A DNA stretch of 64,000 nucleotides, from positions 1 through 64,000 of the forward strand of contig JANRLJ010000043.1 in the NCBI GenBank assembly GCA_033762735.1. Reading direction: 5' to 3'. The stretch comes from JANRLJ01 sp033762735 (GTDB lineage Bacteria > Chloroflexota > Anaerolineae > Aggregatilineales > Phototrophicaceae). This document shows, one piece after another, positions 1 through 8,952 of this stretch. The stretch's first letter is position 1. Each line of letters begins with the position of its first letter. Made by a program: the position numbers and the translations under genes. The notes under the pieces were generated by a model, which was given only the letters and a program-made list of their open reading frames with translations, was not told where the DNA came from and made no database searches.

Positions 1-1
1 C

Positions 2-106
2 CTTGCGCTCTTCGAGTACATTGAACTATGGTACAACCGTCAGCGGCGGCACTCGGCTTTGGGTTATCTCAGCCCTGCCCAATTTGAGCAACGCGCCTGC
101 CCCTGA
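2..106 (+). CDS. IS3-family transposase, C-terminal fragment (truncated by window edge)
   Basis: The only open frame gives a 34-residue tail containing YIELWYNRQRRHSALGYLSP, the typical end of the rve integrase core of IS3-family (IS3/IS150-like) transposases. The N-terminal part lies outside the window, so it cannot be told whether the element is intact. The reading frame stops with TGA at 104-106 and is followed closely by an IS3-like right end. The family moves DNA by copy-out/paste-in with a DDE active site; the last catalytic Glu would lie upstream of this fragment. Confidence 0.9.
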   Translation, partial: LALFEYIELWYNRQRRHSALGYLSPAQFEQRACP

Positions 107-111
107 CATTT

Positions 112-142
112 TTCCTGTCCGTTGATTCGGGGTAAGGTCACA
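112..142 (+). mobile_element. Probable right terminal inverted repeat of an IS3-family element
   Basis: Directly after the transposase stop lies GGGGTAAGGTCA, ending near base 140. Read on the other strand this begins TGACCTTACCCC, a typical IS3-family terminus with the TG...CA ends of that family. The left end is outside the window, so the repeat could not be matched to a partner and the exact boundary (140 or 142) is a guess. Confidence 0.65.
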
Positions 143-174
143 TTGCAACGGCATCCCCATGTCAGGAGATAACG

Positions 175-906
175 ATGTCTAAGCCTATTGATGTCTTTCC
201 CTACTCGGTGATTGAAAAATTAGGTTACTATGTTTATCTGTTGATCGACCCCGAAACAGAAAAGGTGTTTTACGTTGGCAAGGGGACAGGGAATCGTGTT
301 TTCGCTCATGCCAATGATGCGCTTGAAAGTCCAACACCCGGCGAAAAGCTGGATCGCATCCGCGACATACTGAGCAAAGGTAAAGCGGTTGACTATATCA
401 TCCATCGGCATGGGCTGACCGAGAAAGAGGCGTTTGAGGTCGAAGCCGCCTTAATTGATTACATCGGCCTCGACGCCTTGACCAATCAGGTACACGGTTT
501 TAATTCGGATGATCGCGGGAGAATGCGTGTGGCCGACATTATCGAGAAATATGCTGCACCAGAGGTTGACATTCAAGAATCTGTGATCTTGGTTACCATC
601 AACCGCCTGTATCGCAAAGGCATGAGCGCAGAAGAACTCTATGGAGTCACGCGCGGTGATTGGGTAATTGGTACACGCAGAGAAAAAGCCCAGTACGCCT
701 TTGCGGTTTCCAACGGCATCATCCGCCAGGTATATAAAATTGAGCGCTGGTATCCCTCTGAAAATCTGAATCCCGCCCTCAAAAATAACAATCGCTGGCG
801 ATTCGATGGGCGTGTGGCAACCGAACTTCAACACTATGTCGGCGGCAGCACTGTTCGTTATAGCACGATTGGCGCTCAGAATCCGGTGAAATATATCAAC
901 TGCTGA
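175..906 (+). CDS. GIY-YIG nuclease-domain protein with an unassigned C-terminal domain
   Basis: The N-terminal third (about residues 17-100) carries a GIY-YIG fold of the LEM-3-like type: YYVYLL at the start, FYVGKG as the YIG strand, a following RVFAHA with the Arg/His pair, and EAFEVEAALID supplying the metal-binding Glu. Such domains cut DNA in repair enzymes, homing nucleases and restriction enzymes. Residues about 130-243 form a second domain with conserved-looking Trp positions (RGDWVIG, YKIERWYP, NRWRF) and a QNPVKYIN ending; I do not assign it. The ATG at 175 has AGGAGA upstream. The gene starts 35 bases after the IS3 right end, so it may have been acquired or activated with that element. 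The substrate is unknown. Confidence 0.8.
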   Translation: MSKPIDVFPYSVIEKLGYYVYLLIDPETEKVFYVGKGTGNRVFAHANDALESPTPGEKLDRIRDILSKGKAVDYIIHRHGLTEKEAFEVEAALIDYIGLDALTNQVHGFNSDDRGRMRVADIIEKYAAPEVDIQESVILVTINRLYRKGMSAEELYGVTRGDWVIGTRREKAQYAFAVSNGIIRQVYKIERWYPSENLNPALKNNNRWRFDGRVATELQHYVGGSTVRYSTIGAQNPVKYINC

Positions 907-1017
907 AGTTGCTATAGAGGGTCGTTGTTATCGCAGCACCTTCTTTCCACCCCCGCTTTCTCGCTCATTTTTGCGTTCCGAACCATAATCAGCCGGAGAC
1001 ACAAGGGAGGAATGCGG

Positions 1018-2133
1018 ATGGTGTTGAGAAGGTTGTGGCGCAGTGTACAGTTTCGGATTCTGGTGGTGGTCGTCGTCTTTACGTTTGCGCTGAGTGTGTT
1101 GATTGTGACCGTAAGCACACAGGAGCGACTTGTGCAGGGCGCGGGCTTCAGCATCCCCGACCCGCAGGCGCTCCTGGAGGAAGGGATTGAAATTCAGCCG
1201 GACACCGTCGATGTGTTCGTCATCATCCCGTCATTCCGCATCACGCCGCCGGGTGGCTCTGGCATCGACAGCAGTTCGGCGCTGTTTACGCTGGACGATA
1301 TTGGCTTTTATACCTACGACGCCAGCGTGGAGCAGGACGCAGACACAGTTTGCATCGACGGCATCCTGATGACGACCAACTATACCGATACAACTGTCGG
1401 CGAATTCCTGAGCGGGGTTGATCTGATGGAGGGCGTGGAGCCGCTGTGCTATGACCTGGGACAAGCGCTGCCCTCTGGGGAGGATAGCGCGATCACGATG
1501 TACCTGCGCAACTCCACCCGCAATTCGACCACCCGCGACCTTTACGACAGCCTCTACTTACAGGCGCTTTCGCAGAATCGCCTGGAGCGCTATCCCTACG
1601 ATCACTTCACGATGCAGGCCACGCTCCAGTTTGTGTATCGTGTTCTCGATGGCGAGGCAGAAGTGAACGCGGGAATCGCGCGGCCCTATACCGTCTGGCT
1701 GTTCGAGACCAGCGGCGAACGCAACTGGAACATCGAGTTTGTCTCGGAGACAGGTCTGAAGGACTCGCCGGAGGATGAACCCCGCGATGTCTTCAACTTC
1801 ATCCCCAACGGCGCGTATGAGCGCATTACGTTTGAATTTGCCCGTCCGCTGCTGTTCCGGCTGATGTACCCCTTCCTGATCGCGGCTATGCTGCTGATTA
1901 TCGGGCTGCTGCCATTTCTGGATTCGCTCGATGGCCTGATGGAAGTTACCGCCGCGATTCTGTTTGGCATTTTCGGTTTAAGGCAGGTGATGACGCTCCC
2001 CAACAGCCAGGGGCAGACGATTCTGGATGTGATCTTTATCGGCCTGTATGTGGTGCTGGCGTTCACCTTCCTGCTGATTATCCTCACGCGAGGGCGGCTT
2101 ATCCGCCACGAACCGGAATCTGCCGGGAAATAG
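1018..2133 (+). CDS. Membrane protein, DUF4436-like
   Basis: The start at 1018 is preferred over upstream codons because GGGAGG at 1005-1010 is spaced 7 bases from it. The product has about 371 residues. An N-terminal membrane helix (ILVVVVVFTFALSVLIV) is followed by a large extracytoplasmic beta-rich part, with a RYPYDHFTMQATL segment, and three C-terminal helices (LMYPFLIAAMLLIIGLLPFL, VTAAILFGIFGL, VIFIGLYVVLAFTFLLIIL). One N-terminal helix, an extracellular domain with a YP(Y/F)D motif and a small C-terminal bundle recall DUF4436 proteins. That assignment is from memory of the family pattern and is tentative. No function is proposed. Confidence 0.65.
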   Translation: MVLRRLWRSVQFRILVVVVVFTFALSVLIVTVSTQERLVQGAGFSIPDPQALLEEGIEIQPDTVDVFVIIPSFRITPPGGSGIDSSSALFTLDDIGFYTYDASVEQDADTVCIDGILMTTNYTDTTVGEFLSGVDLMEGVEPLCYDLGQALPSGEDSAITMYLRNSTRNSTTRDLYDSLYLQALSQNRLERYPYDHFTMQATLQFVYRVLDGEAEVNAGIARPYTVWLFETSGERNWNIEFVSETGLKDSPEDEPRDVFNFIPNGAYERITFEFARPLLFRLMYPFLIAAMLLIIGLLPFLDSLDGLMEVTAAILFGIFGLRQVMTLPNSQGQTILDVIFIGLYVVLAFTFLLIILTRGRLIRHEPESAGK

Positions 2134-2190
2134 CACCTCTATCTGACCGTAACGAAAGTGGATGATTGAGTGCCAACAATCGTGACTCGA

Positions 2191-2493
2191 TCATCCCAGC
2201 AGGACGAGCAGCAGCACCCATCCCGCAATCATCAGCCCTGGCACCGCAATGAAGGCCAGCGTCATCAGCAGATTCATCCCATAGACCAGCACAAGGTCGC
2301 GCCGGGTTGCCGTCCCACGAATGTGCCACGTCGTCCCACGCCCATAGAAGTGTTCGTCGATTGTCTTGCCGATGATGCATTCCAGCCACCGTTTCGTCAG
2401 CGGCGGCACGACCTGCATCAGAAGCCAGATTGCAGCGCCCATCGCCGCCAGCAGCCCCAGAAAGCTCAGCGTAAAGGTCACTTCAAAAGGCAT
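2191..2493 (-). CDS. Small two-helix membrane protein, unknown function
   Basis: About 100 residues. One membrane helix near the N-terminus (FTLSFLGLLAAMGAAIWLLM) and one at the C-terminus (LMTLAFIAVPGLMIAGWVLLLVLL) flank a short polar stretch with HFYGRGTTWHIRG. The start at 2493 has AAAGGA 9 bases upstream; an in-frame ATG at 2511 would add six residues and has a weaker site. The gene converges with the preceding membrane-protein gene, whose stop lies 57 bases away. I do not recognise the family. Confidence 0.6.
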   Translation of the reverse strand: MPFEVTFTLSFLGLLAAMGAAIWLLMQVVPPLTKRWLECIIGKTIDEHFYGRGTTWHIRGTATRRDLVLVYGMNLLMTLAFIAVPGLMIAGWVLLLVLLG

Positions 2494-2643
2494 GAGATTG
2501 TTCCTTTGCATCGCTCACTCAGACTTCATCACAGTCTATGGGCGTTTACCCGCTGGCAGCATCAGGCGAAGGGTGGAAGTGCAACTCAGCGGATGGAATA
2601 ACCAGATTGTATGAACATGGGGGAGAAAAAAGGTGTGGGAAAG

Positions 2644-2715
2644 TGCCCTCGGCAGGACTCGAACCTGCGACACAAGCCTTAGGAGTGCTCTGCTCTACCT
2701 CTGAGCTACGAGGGC
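2644..2715 (-). tRNA. tRNA-Arg (anticodon CCT)
   Basis: On the minus strand a 72-base cloverleaf folds fully. It has a 7-bp acceptor stem (GCCCTCG/CGAGGGC) with discriminator A, a 4-bp D stem (GCTC/GAGC) and a T arm GCAGG-TTCGAAT-CCTGC. The anticodon loop is CTCCTAA, giving CCT, which reads AGG (Arg). The anticodon stem has one A-G mismatch next to the loop. CCA is not encoded. Anticodon loop position 33 is T and position 37 is A, as expected. Confidence 0.93.
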
Positions 2716-2814
2716 GTTTCGTTTAAGGGTGTTTCTCTTTTAGTATGAACAAGTTGCACGGTGTGTCAAGGCCGCAAAACGCACACCGCACCAAAACGAA
2801 CGTGAACAATCGTA

Positions 2815-2842
2815 GTACGGGCGAGGCATGCCTCGCCCGTAC
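2815..2842. repeat. 28-bp perfect palindrome of the GTAGGG/CCCTAC-shell family
   Basis: A perfect palindrome from GTACGGGCGAGG to CCTCGCCCGTAC, centred on GCATGC. The same core recurs at 38179-38198 and variants of the shell recur throughout the window (see the findings). It lies between the tRNA and the 3' end of the FHA gene and could fold as a hairpin in RNA, but no T-run follows it. Confidence 0.85.
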
Positions 2843-2860
2843 ATTGCGCTTTCTCTCAAA

Positions 2861-4888
2861 TCATGGCCGCACAGTCGGCGGTGGCAGCGGAGACTGCGTT
2901 GGGCGCGGCGTGACAGCGGGCGCGGGACGTGTGGGAGTCGGCGGCGTTCCCGTCACAGGCGCGGCAGTGGCGGGTGCTGCTCCTGGCGTCCCGGCGGTCG
3001 GCGTGATTGTCGGCGCAATTACTTCCGCCAGCAGCGCGTCAGGATTGAACGTCTCGGCGCACGTCAGTTCCGTGCGAGCGCCCCAGGCAGAGACACCGCC
3101 CGCAAGCTGCACCCGGATCCACGCCCCGCTGACGTCGCGTCGATTGACCACCAGCGTCGTCCCACGCGGCACGGTGCTGACCACGTTCGCCGTCGGATTT
3201 GGCAGTGCATAGAGTGTGAGCGATTCGTTGGTGGGCGCACACGTCGGGTCGATTACATCGACCGTCAGTACCTGTTCGAGCGTCACCCCTTCTGCGTCTT
3301 CTGCGGAAAGGCGCAGATCGAAGGAGTCCATCGCGACGCCTGCGATGCCTGCCAGCGTGACCTCGGCATCATAGGTGGGATTCAGCGGCGTAGTCGAGAA
3401 CGCTTCCAGCCCGGTCAGGCGGGTTGTCTCCGCCCCGTTCACACGCCAGCGAATCGTGATGTCCTGCACTACGTTGCGCACCAGCGTAGATGGCGACAGT
3501 TCAAAATATTCCACCCGCAGCACTTCCTCAATGTTGACCGTGAGCGATTCACTCACCTGGTCATTTTCGCGGAATGCTACCAGTTCCACCAGCACCGCAC
3601 CGCTGTAAGCGAGCGTATCAATTTGCAGGGTTGAGATTTCTGGCGAGAGCGTCTGTACACCTGTACCGTCCATACGCACCGTCAGGCTGTCTGCGCCGGT
3701 TACGTCCCACGAAAGGATAAGGGGCTGCCCCTGCGGGAGCGTGATGGTGTTGGCCTCAAAGCGGCGAATGTCAAGACGCGGGGAAGCGGTCAGCAGCAGA
3801 ATCGCGCCCAACACGACCAGTGCCAGCACCCCCAGCGAGAGTGCACCCACTGCCAGCGCCGCCCATCCCGGCAGCACCGGACGCTCGACAAAATGACCCG
3901 GAATGGCCGCCAGAAACGAGGCATCATCCCGCGAACGCACCAGCAAGTCAAAGGTATAGTCGCGCGGTGCCCCGAACAGGCGGCTGCGGCGCGGCTTGAT
4001 TTCCCCCTGAATGATCTGGCGCTGACCGGGGGCGAGAATCAACTGTGGTGTACCGATGCCGAAGCTGAGCTGGTCGTTTTTGCTGCGTCCGGTGATGAAC
4101 AGCGGCAGTCCGGCGCTTCCCTGATTGTGGACGTGCAGCCGGAAAGGCTCTCCGCTGTTGATGCGGTTGGCGGACAAAGCCATCCCGAAGCCGCCGTAGG
4201 GCAGAATACGCACCGGGATTTCGGCTTCCAGGCTGACGTTGGGGTCATCCTTGAGCGCCACAACCACGCGAATCGTATAGCTTCCGGGAGCGCTGTCGCT
4301 GGCGCGGAAGGGCTTGATATTGAGTGTGACTGATGCGCTTTCCCCACCTGTGATTTCAAGTTCAGGGCGGTTGACGCGCAGCCAGTCATCGGGCAGGCCG
4401 CTGGCTCTGACGGTGAAACGACGAGGGGTTTCCGAGGTATTGGTGATGGTAACTTCCGCAAAGGTATGGGAACCGGGCGGGACGCTGATCTCTGGCCCAT
4501 AGGCTTCCAGCCGAAAGCCGACCGTTTCCCGCTCGATCTTCTGCGTGTCTTCAGCCATTGATGACATGGGCAGCGTGGGCATGTCGTCCTCGGCATGGTA
4601 AATCATGCGAAGCTGACCGATGACGATTTCCTCACCGCCCTGGAGCGTTTTGGGGGTGTTGCTCTCCAGCCGTGCTCCGTCCACAAACGTTCCATTGGCC
4701 GAGTCGAGGTCGGTAAGCTGTACCAAATCGCCCTGCTGGGTGATGCTGAAGTGATAACGCGAGATGGTATCGGTTTCCAGCGTGATGGTATTGCCGGAAG
4801 ACCGCCCCAGAGAGACGTTGGGTGCCTCTAGCGTGAAGGTTTCAAATTTTCCATCCGGCCAGAATACATCCAGACGCCCGTAGGTCAT
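2861..4888 (-). CDS. FHA domain / Ig-like / SH3 membrane protein
   Basis: 675 residues. An N-terminal FHA domain (about 1-100) shows the family motifs GRSSGNTI, SRYHFSI and DSANGTFVDG, which bind phosphothreonine. Residues about 130-350 look like Ig/NEW1-type beta domains (PPGSHTFAEVTITNTS, PGSYTIRVVV). A membrane helix follows (WAALAVGALSLGVLALVVLGAILLL, about 355-380), then Ig-like repeats. A bacterial SH3-like domain (TLYALPNPTANVVSTVPRGTTL) and a Pro/Thr-rich tail end the protein. The FHA part is predicted cytoplasmic and the remainder extracellular. ATG 4888 has AGGGGAAG upstream. The window encodes two Ser/Thr kinases, at 29.4-31.2 and 49.5-52.9 kb, that could supply the phosphorylated partner; this is inference. 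Confidence 0.85.
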   Translation of the reverse strand: MTYGRLDVFWPDGKFETFTLEAPNVSLGRSSGNTITLETDTISRYHFSITQQGDLVQLTDLDSANGTFVDGARLESNTPKTLQGGEEIVIGQLRMIYHAEDDMPTLPMSSMAEDTQKIERETVGFRLEAYGPEISVPPGSHTFAEVTITNTSETPRRFTVRASGLPDDWLRVNRPELEITGGESASVTLNIKPFRASDSAPGSYTIRVVVALKDDPNVSLEAEIPVRILPYGGFGMALSANRINSGEPFRLHVHNQGSAGLPLFITGRSKNDQLSFGIGTPQLILAPGQRQIIQGEIKPRRSRLFGAPRDYTFDLLVRSRDDASFLAAIPGHFVERPVLPGWAALAVGALSLGVLALVVLGAILLLTASPRLDIRRFEANTITLPQGQPLILSWDVTGADSLTVRMDGTGVQTLSPEISTLQIDTLAYSGAVLVELVAFRENDQVSESLTVNIEEVLRVEYFELSPSTLVRNVVQDITIRWRVNGAETTRLTGLEAFSTTPLNPTYDAEVTLAGIAGVAMDSFDLRLSAEDAEGVTLEQVLTVDVIDPTCAPTNESLTLYALPNPTANVVSTVPRGTTLVVNRRDVSGAWIRVQLAGGVSAWGARTELTCAETFNPDALLAEVIAPTITPTAGTPGAAPATAAPVTGTPPTPTRPAPAVTPRPTQSPLPPPTVRP

Positions 4889-4988
4889 AACTTCCCCTGC
4901 CTATGCACAGCGCACGTTATACTGTCCATTGTAGCCTGATGCGCGTCTGCGGCAAAGAGACAGGCAGGCAAGCGGTAGAGAACAACCG

Positions 4989-5055
4989 CTGAGATGCTGG
5001 AGGCGCCAGAATTCTTCGTCACAGAATCTCTGCGTTCTCAGCGCCTCAGCGGTTC
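4989..5055. repeat. Long imperfect inverted repeat, AACC...GGTT type
   Basis: AACCGCTGAG at the left is the exact reverse complement of CTCAGCGGTT at the right, with further pairing inside (GGCGC with GCGCC). The 180-base gap between the FHA gene and the beta-helix gene consists mostly of this element. It resembles the longer elements at 20046-20121, 49414-49487 and 59858-59990. It sits just downstream of the beta-helix gene stop and might act as a transcript 3' end, but no T-run is present. Confidence 0.6.
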
Positions 5056-5069
5056 ATCCTTGCCGACGT

Positions 5070-7742
5070 TCAGGGCACTATGACCTCGTTCATCAACACT
5101 TCAAAGCCATTATTGGCGATGCCACCGATGCTGTAACCGCCCGGTCCGGCAGACTGTACACCGAGGTAATACGTCCCGGCGGGCAGAGTCAGCGGAATGC
5201 TGGCACTGCATGTGCCGCCGGTCTGGCAGTTGAGCACGGTGGACGAATACCACTGCAAATGCCGGGTCTGGGTGGCATTGGCGGTGCCAATCCACACGTA
5301 ATACCAGCTTGCCCGTTCCACGCCCGTCCAGCTTACATTGGCATTTCCGCCGCTGTAGGTAAAGCTCAGATTGCTGGGACGATCAGGACGAGCATAGCTG
5401 TAGACGAAATCACCCCCTTCCGTAGTGTTGGTGGGATTGGTGGGGCCGCCGTAGCCGTTGTTGAAACTCCCGCCCTGGCTCACGCCACCCGCACCTTCCG
5501 CGTTGATAAAGACCGAATAGCTGCCGTTGCCGAAAACCATTGCATCCGTAATCAGCGAACACTGTCCGCTGCTGCACGTCAGCCCGGCGCTGCCCTTCTG
5601 GTGATACGCCCCATACGCCCAGGTATTGGCCGTCCAGTTGTAGATCGCCACGAAGAAGCGGTTCGCCTGTGCATCGTCGTTCCAGCGGATCGTGGGTCGC
5701 CCCTGGTTGAGCAGCACACTGATACCCGAAGGCACTGCCGGGTCAGGCAGTGTGTCCACGCGGAAGGGGCCGCCCTCCCATCCGTTGTTGAACTGCCCGC
5801 CCACGCTGAACCCGGCGGGCGAATAGCCCTGGACAAAACCATAGTAGGAGACATTCTCGACCAGATTGACCGCAATCCGCATCTGACAGTTATTGCCGCT
5901 GGGACTCCCGCAGGCCTGCGTGCGCGTGTTCATCGCGTCAAAAACGGGCGTATAGACACCAGCATCGAACTGCTGCTTGTTGAACACGACCAACCGGAAC
6001 TGTGTGGCGTTAGAGCCAGTCCCGCTGAGCGACCACTGCATCAGCGGTTGCAGCGTGTTGGTATCGCTGAAAGCCGTATTCTGTGGCGCGGTCGGGAAGT
6101 GCGCGGCAGGGTCGTTCAGTTCAAGGGCGCCAATGTCGCACTGCGCACCCGCCCAGGCGTTCCCGTCAATCGGGCGTGTGTTCCCGCGCTGGTCAATGTT
6201 GCTGATCGGCCACGCGGCACAGGTCGTATTGCTGCCGCCGTCAATGGCCGGGCTGCCGGGCAGCGGCGCACGGGTTTGCGTAGGGCCACCGTTGTTCGCC
6301 AGCGCCGCCAGCAGCGGGTCGCGGAACACAGGGTCAGTGCGCTGATTCACGCCGCTCTTGCCCTGGAAGCAGGTCGTCTCGTTCCAGTAATTGGGGCTGG
6401 GGTTGCGCGGCGGCCATTGCAGATTCGTCCCGTCATGGCCGAGTTCCGCCGAGCACTGCTGCGAAATATCCCAGGGGTTAGGGCCATTGTCAGCAGTGTT
6501 GTAAGCGATGATCGTGTTGCGCAGGACGCCGTTACTGGTACTGCTGATTCCGCCGCCCACCCATCCCGCGAAGTTATTGGTGATGGTCGAGTTGAGAATG
6601 GTGAACGGGTTGACGTTGTTGATAATGTAAATCGCGCCGCCGTTCGCGCCGTAGCTCATCCCTTCTGCGCGATTGCCGTTAAAGGTCGAGTTGGCGATGG
6701 TGACGACCGCTCGCTGATTGAAGTTGAGCGCCCCACCGGAGCCATCCGCATCCCCCGGCAGATCGACAAAATTATTGCTGAACAGGCTGTTGAGGATGTA
6801 AATCTGCGCATTGCCGTTGGTCGTCCCGCCGCAGATCGCCCCGCCCTGGGCGCGTGTGCCGCCGTTCACGCCGTTGTTGGTGAAGGTGCTGTTGCGCACG
6901 ACGAACGTATCGGCATTGTTATACATATTCACGTAAATCGCCCCACCGGAGTCATAGGAGCGATTGCCCGTGAAGGTGCTGCCGTTGATATCGACGACGT
7001 TCGTGGGGTTGATTCCGTCGATATAGATCGCCCCGCCCTGCCCGGTGGAGACATTGTTGGTGAAGGTCGTGTTGGTCACAACCAGGCCGCTTTGCAGGAC
7101 ATGAATTGCGCTGCCCGAACTGCTCTGCGACTGGTTGCCGCTGAAGGTGCTGTTGGTCGCATTCAAAGCACCCCCCAGTATATAGACTGCCCCGCCAAAG
7201 TCGTAGTTGTCGCCTGTCGGGGAACTGGTCAGCGATGCGACGTTATCCCGGATCGTGACATTGTCGAGGTTCAGGATGTTATCGTAGGTGTTGCCATCGA
7301 TGCTGTTATTCAAACTCTGGATGGCTGCCCCGTTCGCCGCCGTACCTACACCTGTGACGCGCCCGTTCGCCAGTGTGATGTCGCGCAGGGTGAGCGTGGA
7401 AGCGCGGTAGCCCCACGAGTTGTGGAACAGAATACGCCGCGCATTCTGCCCATCAAGCGTGATTTTGTTGTCGCCGTCGATGGTCAGATTTGTATTGATG
7501 GTGGCGGTCTGCATCGAGACTTGCAGCGTAGTGGTCACAGGGATGGTGACGGGATTTGCGCCGCAGTTGAAGGTGATGACGCTGTGCCCTTCATTGATCG
7601 AGGTTTGGAGGGCGGCAGAGGTGCAGCTTGCGGGTGTGCCATCGCCGACCACACTGCCTGCCTGTGCAGGCTGCGTCCCGCTGAAACCGAACAGGCCAAC
7701 CACCAGCGCGAGAACAAACAAACTCAGGAACCGTCGAATCAT
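5070..7742 (-). CDS. Secreted right-handed beta-helix protein (choice-of-anchor Q-like)
   Basis: About 890 residues. The start at 7742 (ATG, with GGAG 9 bases upstream) gives a clear signal peptide, RRFLSLFVLALVVGLFGFSG, ending near AQA. Residues about 30-430 are repeated short strands of the type NSTFSGN..., GGAIYI..., NTTFTNN. These are the polymorphic, Pmp-like coils of a right-handed parallel beta-helix. After about 430 comes the segment GGPTQTRAPLPGSPAIDGGS, typical of this family's helix-capping end. Then follow three Ig/fibronectin-like repeats with regularly placed Cys pairs and WYYVWIG-type strands. It is likely exported and surface-exposed. No catalytic residues or specific ligand could be identified. 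Confidence 0.85.
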   Translation of the reverse strand: MIRRFLSLFVLALVVGLFGFSGTQPAQAGSVVGDGTPASCTSAALQTSINEGHSVITFNCGANPVTIPVTTTLQVSMQTATINTNLTIDGDNKITLDGQNARRILFHNSWGYRASTLTLRDITLANGRVTGVGTAANGAAIQSLNNSIDGNTYDNILNLDNVTIRDNVASLTSSPTGDNYDFGGAVYILGGALNATNSTFSGNQSQSSSGSAIHVLQSGLVVTNTTFTNNVSTGQGGAIYIDGINPTNVVDINGSTFTGNRSYDSGGAIYVNMYNNADTFVVRNSTFTNNGVNGGTRAQGGAICGGTTNGNAQIYILNSLFSNNFVDLPGDADGSGGALNFNQRAVVTIANSTFNGNRAEGMSYGANGGAIYIINNVNPFTILNSTITNNFAGWVGGGISSTSNGVLRNTIIAYNTADNGPNPWDISQQCSAELGHDGTNLQWPPRNPSPNYWNETTCFQGKSGVNQRTDPVFRDPLLAALANNGGPTQTRAPLPGSPAIDGGSNTTCAAWPISNIDQRGNTRPIDGNAWAGAQCDIGALELNDPAAHFPTAPQNTAFSDTNTLQPLMQWSLSGTGSNATQFRLVVFNKQQFDAGVYTPVFDAMNTRTQACGSPSGNNCQMRIAVNLVENVSYYGFVQGYSPAGFSVGGQFNNGWEGGPFRVDTLPDPAVPSGISVLLNQGRPTIRWNDDAQANRFFVAIYNWTANTWAYGAYHQKGSAGLTCSSGQCSLITDAMVFGNGSYSVFINAEGAGGVSQGGSFNNGYGGPTNPTNTTEGGDFVYSYARPDRPSNLSFTYSGGNANVSWTGVERASWYYVWIGTANATQTRHLQWYSSTVLNCQTGGTCSASIPLTLPAGTYYLGVQSAGPGGYSIGGIANNGFEVLMNEVIVP

Positions 7743-7877
7743 TGATGAAAGCTCCACAAAACATAAAGACGGATGCTTTTAGTGTAGTGCAAATCGAGGT
7801 TCAGGGAGATAGGTAAAATCTCCCCTATGCGGTTTATGGGGCGAGTAAGGCTGGTTAGAAAAAGGGATAGTGAGGCA

Positions 7878-7903
7878 ATAAAAAAGGCACCTGCGCGGTG
7901 CCT
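7878..7903 (-). terminator. Intrinsic terminator downstream of the oppF-like gene
   Basis: The 7-bp stem AGGCACC/GGTGCCT (7885-7891 and 7897-7903) is followed on the minus strand by a run of T (TTTTTTATT). It lies just past the stop codon of the ABC ATPase gene ending at 7918. A shorter T-run on the plus side makes it weakly bidirectional. Confidence 0.85.
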
Positions 7904-7917
7904 CTTTTGAAAGTCTT

Positions 7918-8952
7918 TTACATGCCGGGGACACGATGGCAAGCTACCCAGTGACCGGGCGCAGCTTCCACCAGTTCAGGGTCGGGCGGCTGATAGCACA
8001 GATCAAAGCGCACCGGGCAGCGGGTGTTAAAGTTGCAGCCGGGCGGTGGATTGGCAGGGCTGGGCACGTCGCCGGTCAGGATGATGCGCTGACGACGTTC
8101 TTCCACGTCCGGGTCGGGCACGGGCACGGCAGACAGAAGCGACTGCGTATAGGGATGCAGCGGATTGTCGTACACTTGGTCCGTCGGGCCGATCTCCACG
8201 ATTTTGCCCAGGTACATCACCGCCACGCGGTCACAGATGTGGCGCACCATACTCAGGTCATGGGCGATGAACAGGTACGTAAGGTTGAGTTCTTCCTGGA
8301 GTTCTTCCAGCAGATTGACCACCTGCGCCTGAATCGACACGTCCAGCGCCGAAATCGGTTCATCGGCGACGATGAAGCTGGGGTTGAGCGCCAGCGCACG
8401 CGCGATGCCGATACGCTGCCGCTGTCCGCCGGAGAATTCATGCGGGTAGCGGTTGATGTAGAACGGATTCAAACCGACTTTTTCCAGCAGATTTTCGACA
8501 TATTCCTGCCGTTCGCGCTTCTGCATCACGTTATGCACGACCAGCGGTTCAGAAACGATGTTGCCCACCGTCATACGCGGGTTCAGGGAGGCAAACGGGT
8601 CCTGGAAGATGATCTGCATCCGCTTACGCATCTTGCGGAGGTCTTCGCCCTTCATCGTGGTCAGGTCCTGACCCTCGAAGACCACCTCGCCTGCCGTTGG
8701 ACGATACAGTTGCAACACGGTACGGCCAGTGGTGCTCTTGCCGCAGCCGGACTCGCCCACAAGGCCGAGCGTTTCGCCCTTGTAGACATCAAAGCTGACG
8801 TCATCAACCGCCTTAACCGCGCCGACCTGTCGCTGCACCAGCAGACCGGAATAGATCGGGAAGTGCTTCTTCAGGTTCTTGACGCTGAGGATGACTTCTT
8901 TACCCTGGTTGTTGGTTTTAAGCGTTTCGGGTTGAACCTGTACACTAACCAT
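7918..8952 (-). CDS. oppF: Oligopeptide/dipeptide ABC transporter ATPase, OppF/DppF type
   Basis: 344 residues. Walker A GESGCGKS lies at about 66-73, the Q-loop in IIFQDPFASLNPRM, signature FSGGQRQR at about 173-180, and Walker B with FIVADEPISALD. The C-terminal oligo_HPY extension has HPYTQSLLSAVPVPDP and a Cys cluster (PGCNFNTRCP...CYQPPDP...WVACHR), as in the Opp/Dpp family. These ATPases pair with an OppD-like subunit to energise uptake of peptides or, in some members, nickel or sugars. The gene overlaps the oppD-like gene by 8 bases, so the two are co-translated. No permease or binding-protein gene is found within the window; those parts must be encoded elsewhere. Confidence 0.93.
   Translation of the reverse strand: MVSVQVQPETLKTNNQGKEVILSVKNLKKHFPIYSGLLVQRQVGAVKAVDDVSFDVYKGETLGLVGESGCGKSTTGRTVLQLYRPTAGEVVFEGQDLTTMKGEDLRKMRKRMQIIFQDPFASLNPRMTVGNIVSEPLVVHNVMQKRERQEYVENLLEKVGLNPFYINRYPHEFSGGQRQRIGIARALALNPSFIVADEPISALDVSIQAQVVNLLEELQEELNLTYLFIAHDLSMVRHICDRVAVMYLGKIVEIGPTDQVYDNPLHPYTQSLLSAVPVPDPDVEERRQRIILTGDVPSPANPPPGCNFNTRCPVRFDLCYQPPDPELVEAAPGHWVACHRVPGM

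Noticed and set aside
451..834. Minus-strand open frame of 127 codons opposite the GIY-YIG gene
   Set aside because: It lies wholly within a gene with a recognised domain and ribosome site on the other strand; composition is that of a shadow frame.
5259..7745. 828-codon plus-strand open frame opposite the beta-helix protein
   Set aside because: Long antisense frames are expected opposite repetitive GC-rich genes. It has no recognisable domain, while the minus strand encodes a signal peptide and beta-helix repeats.
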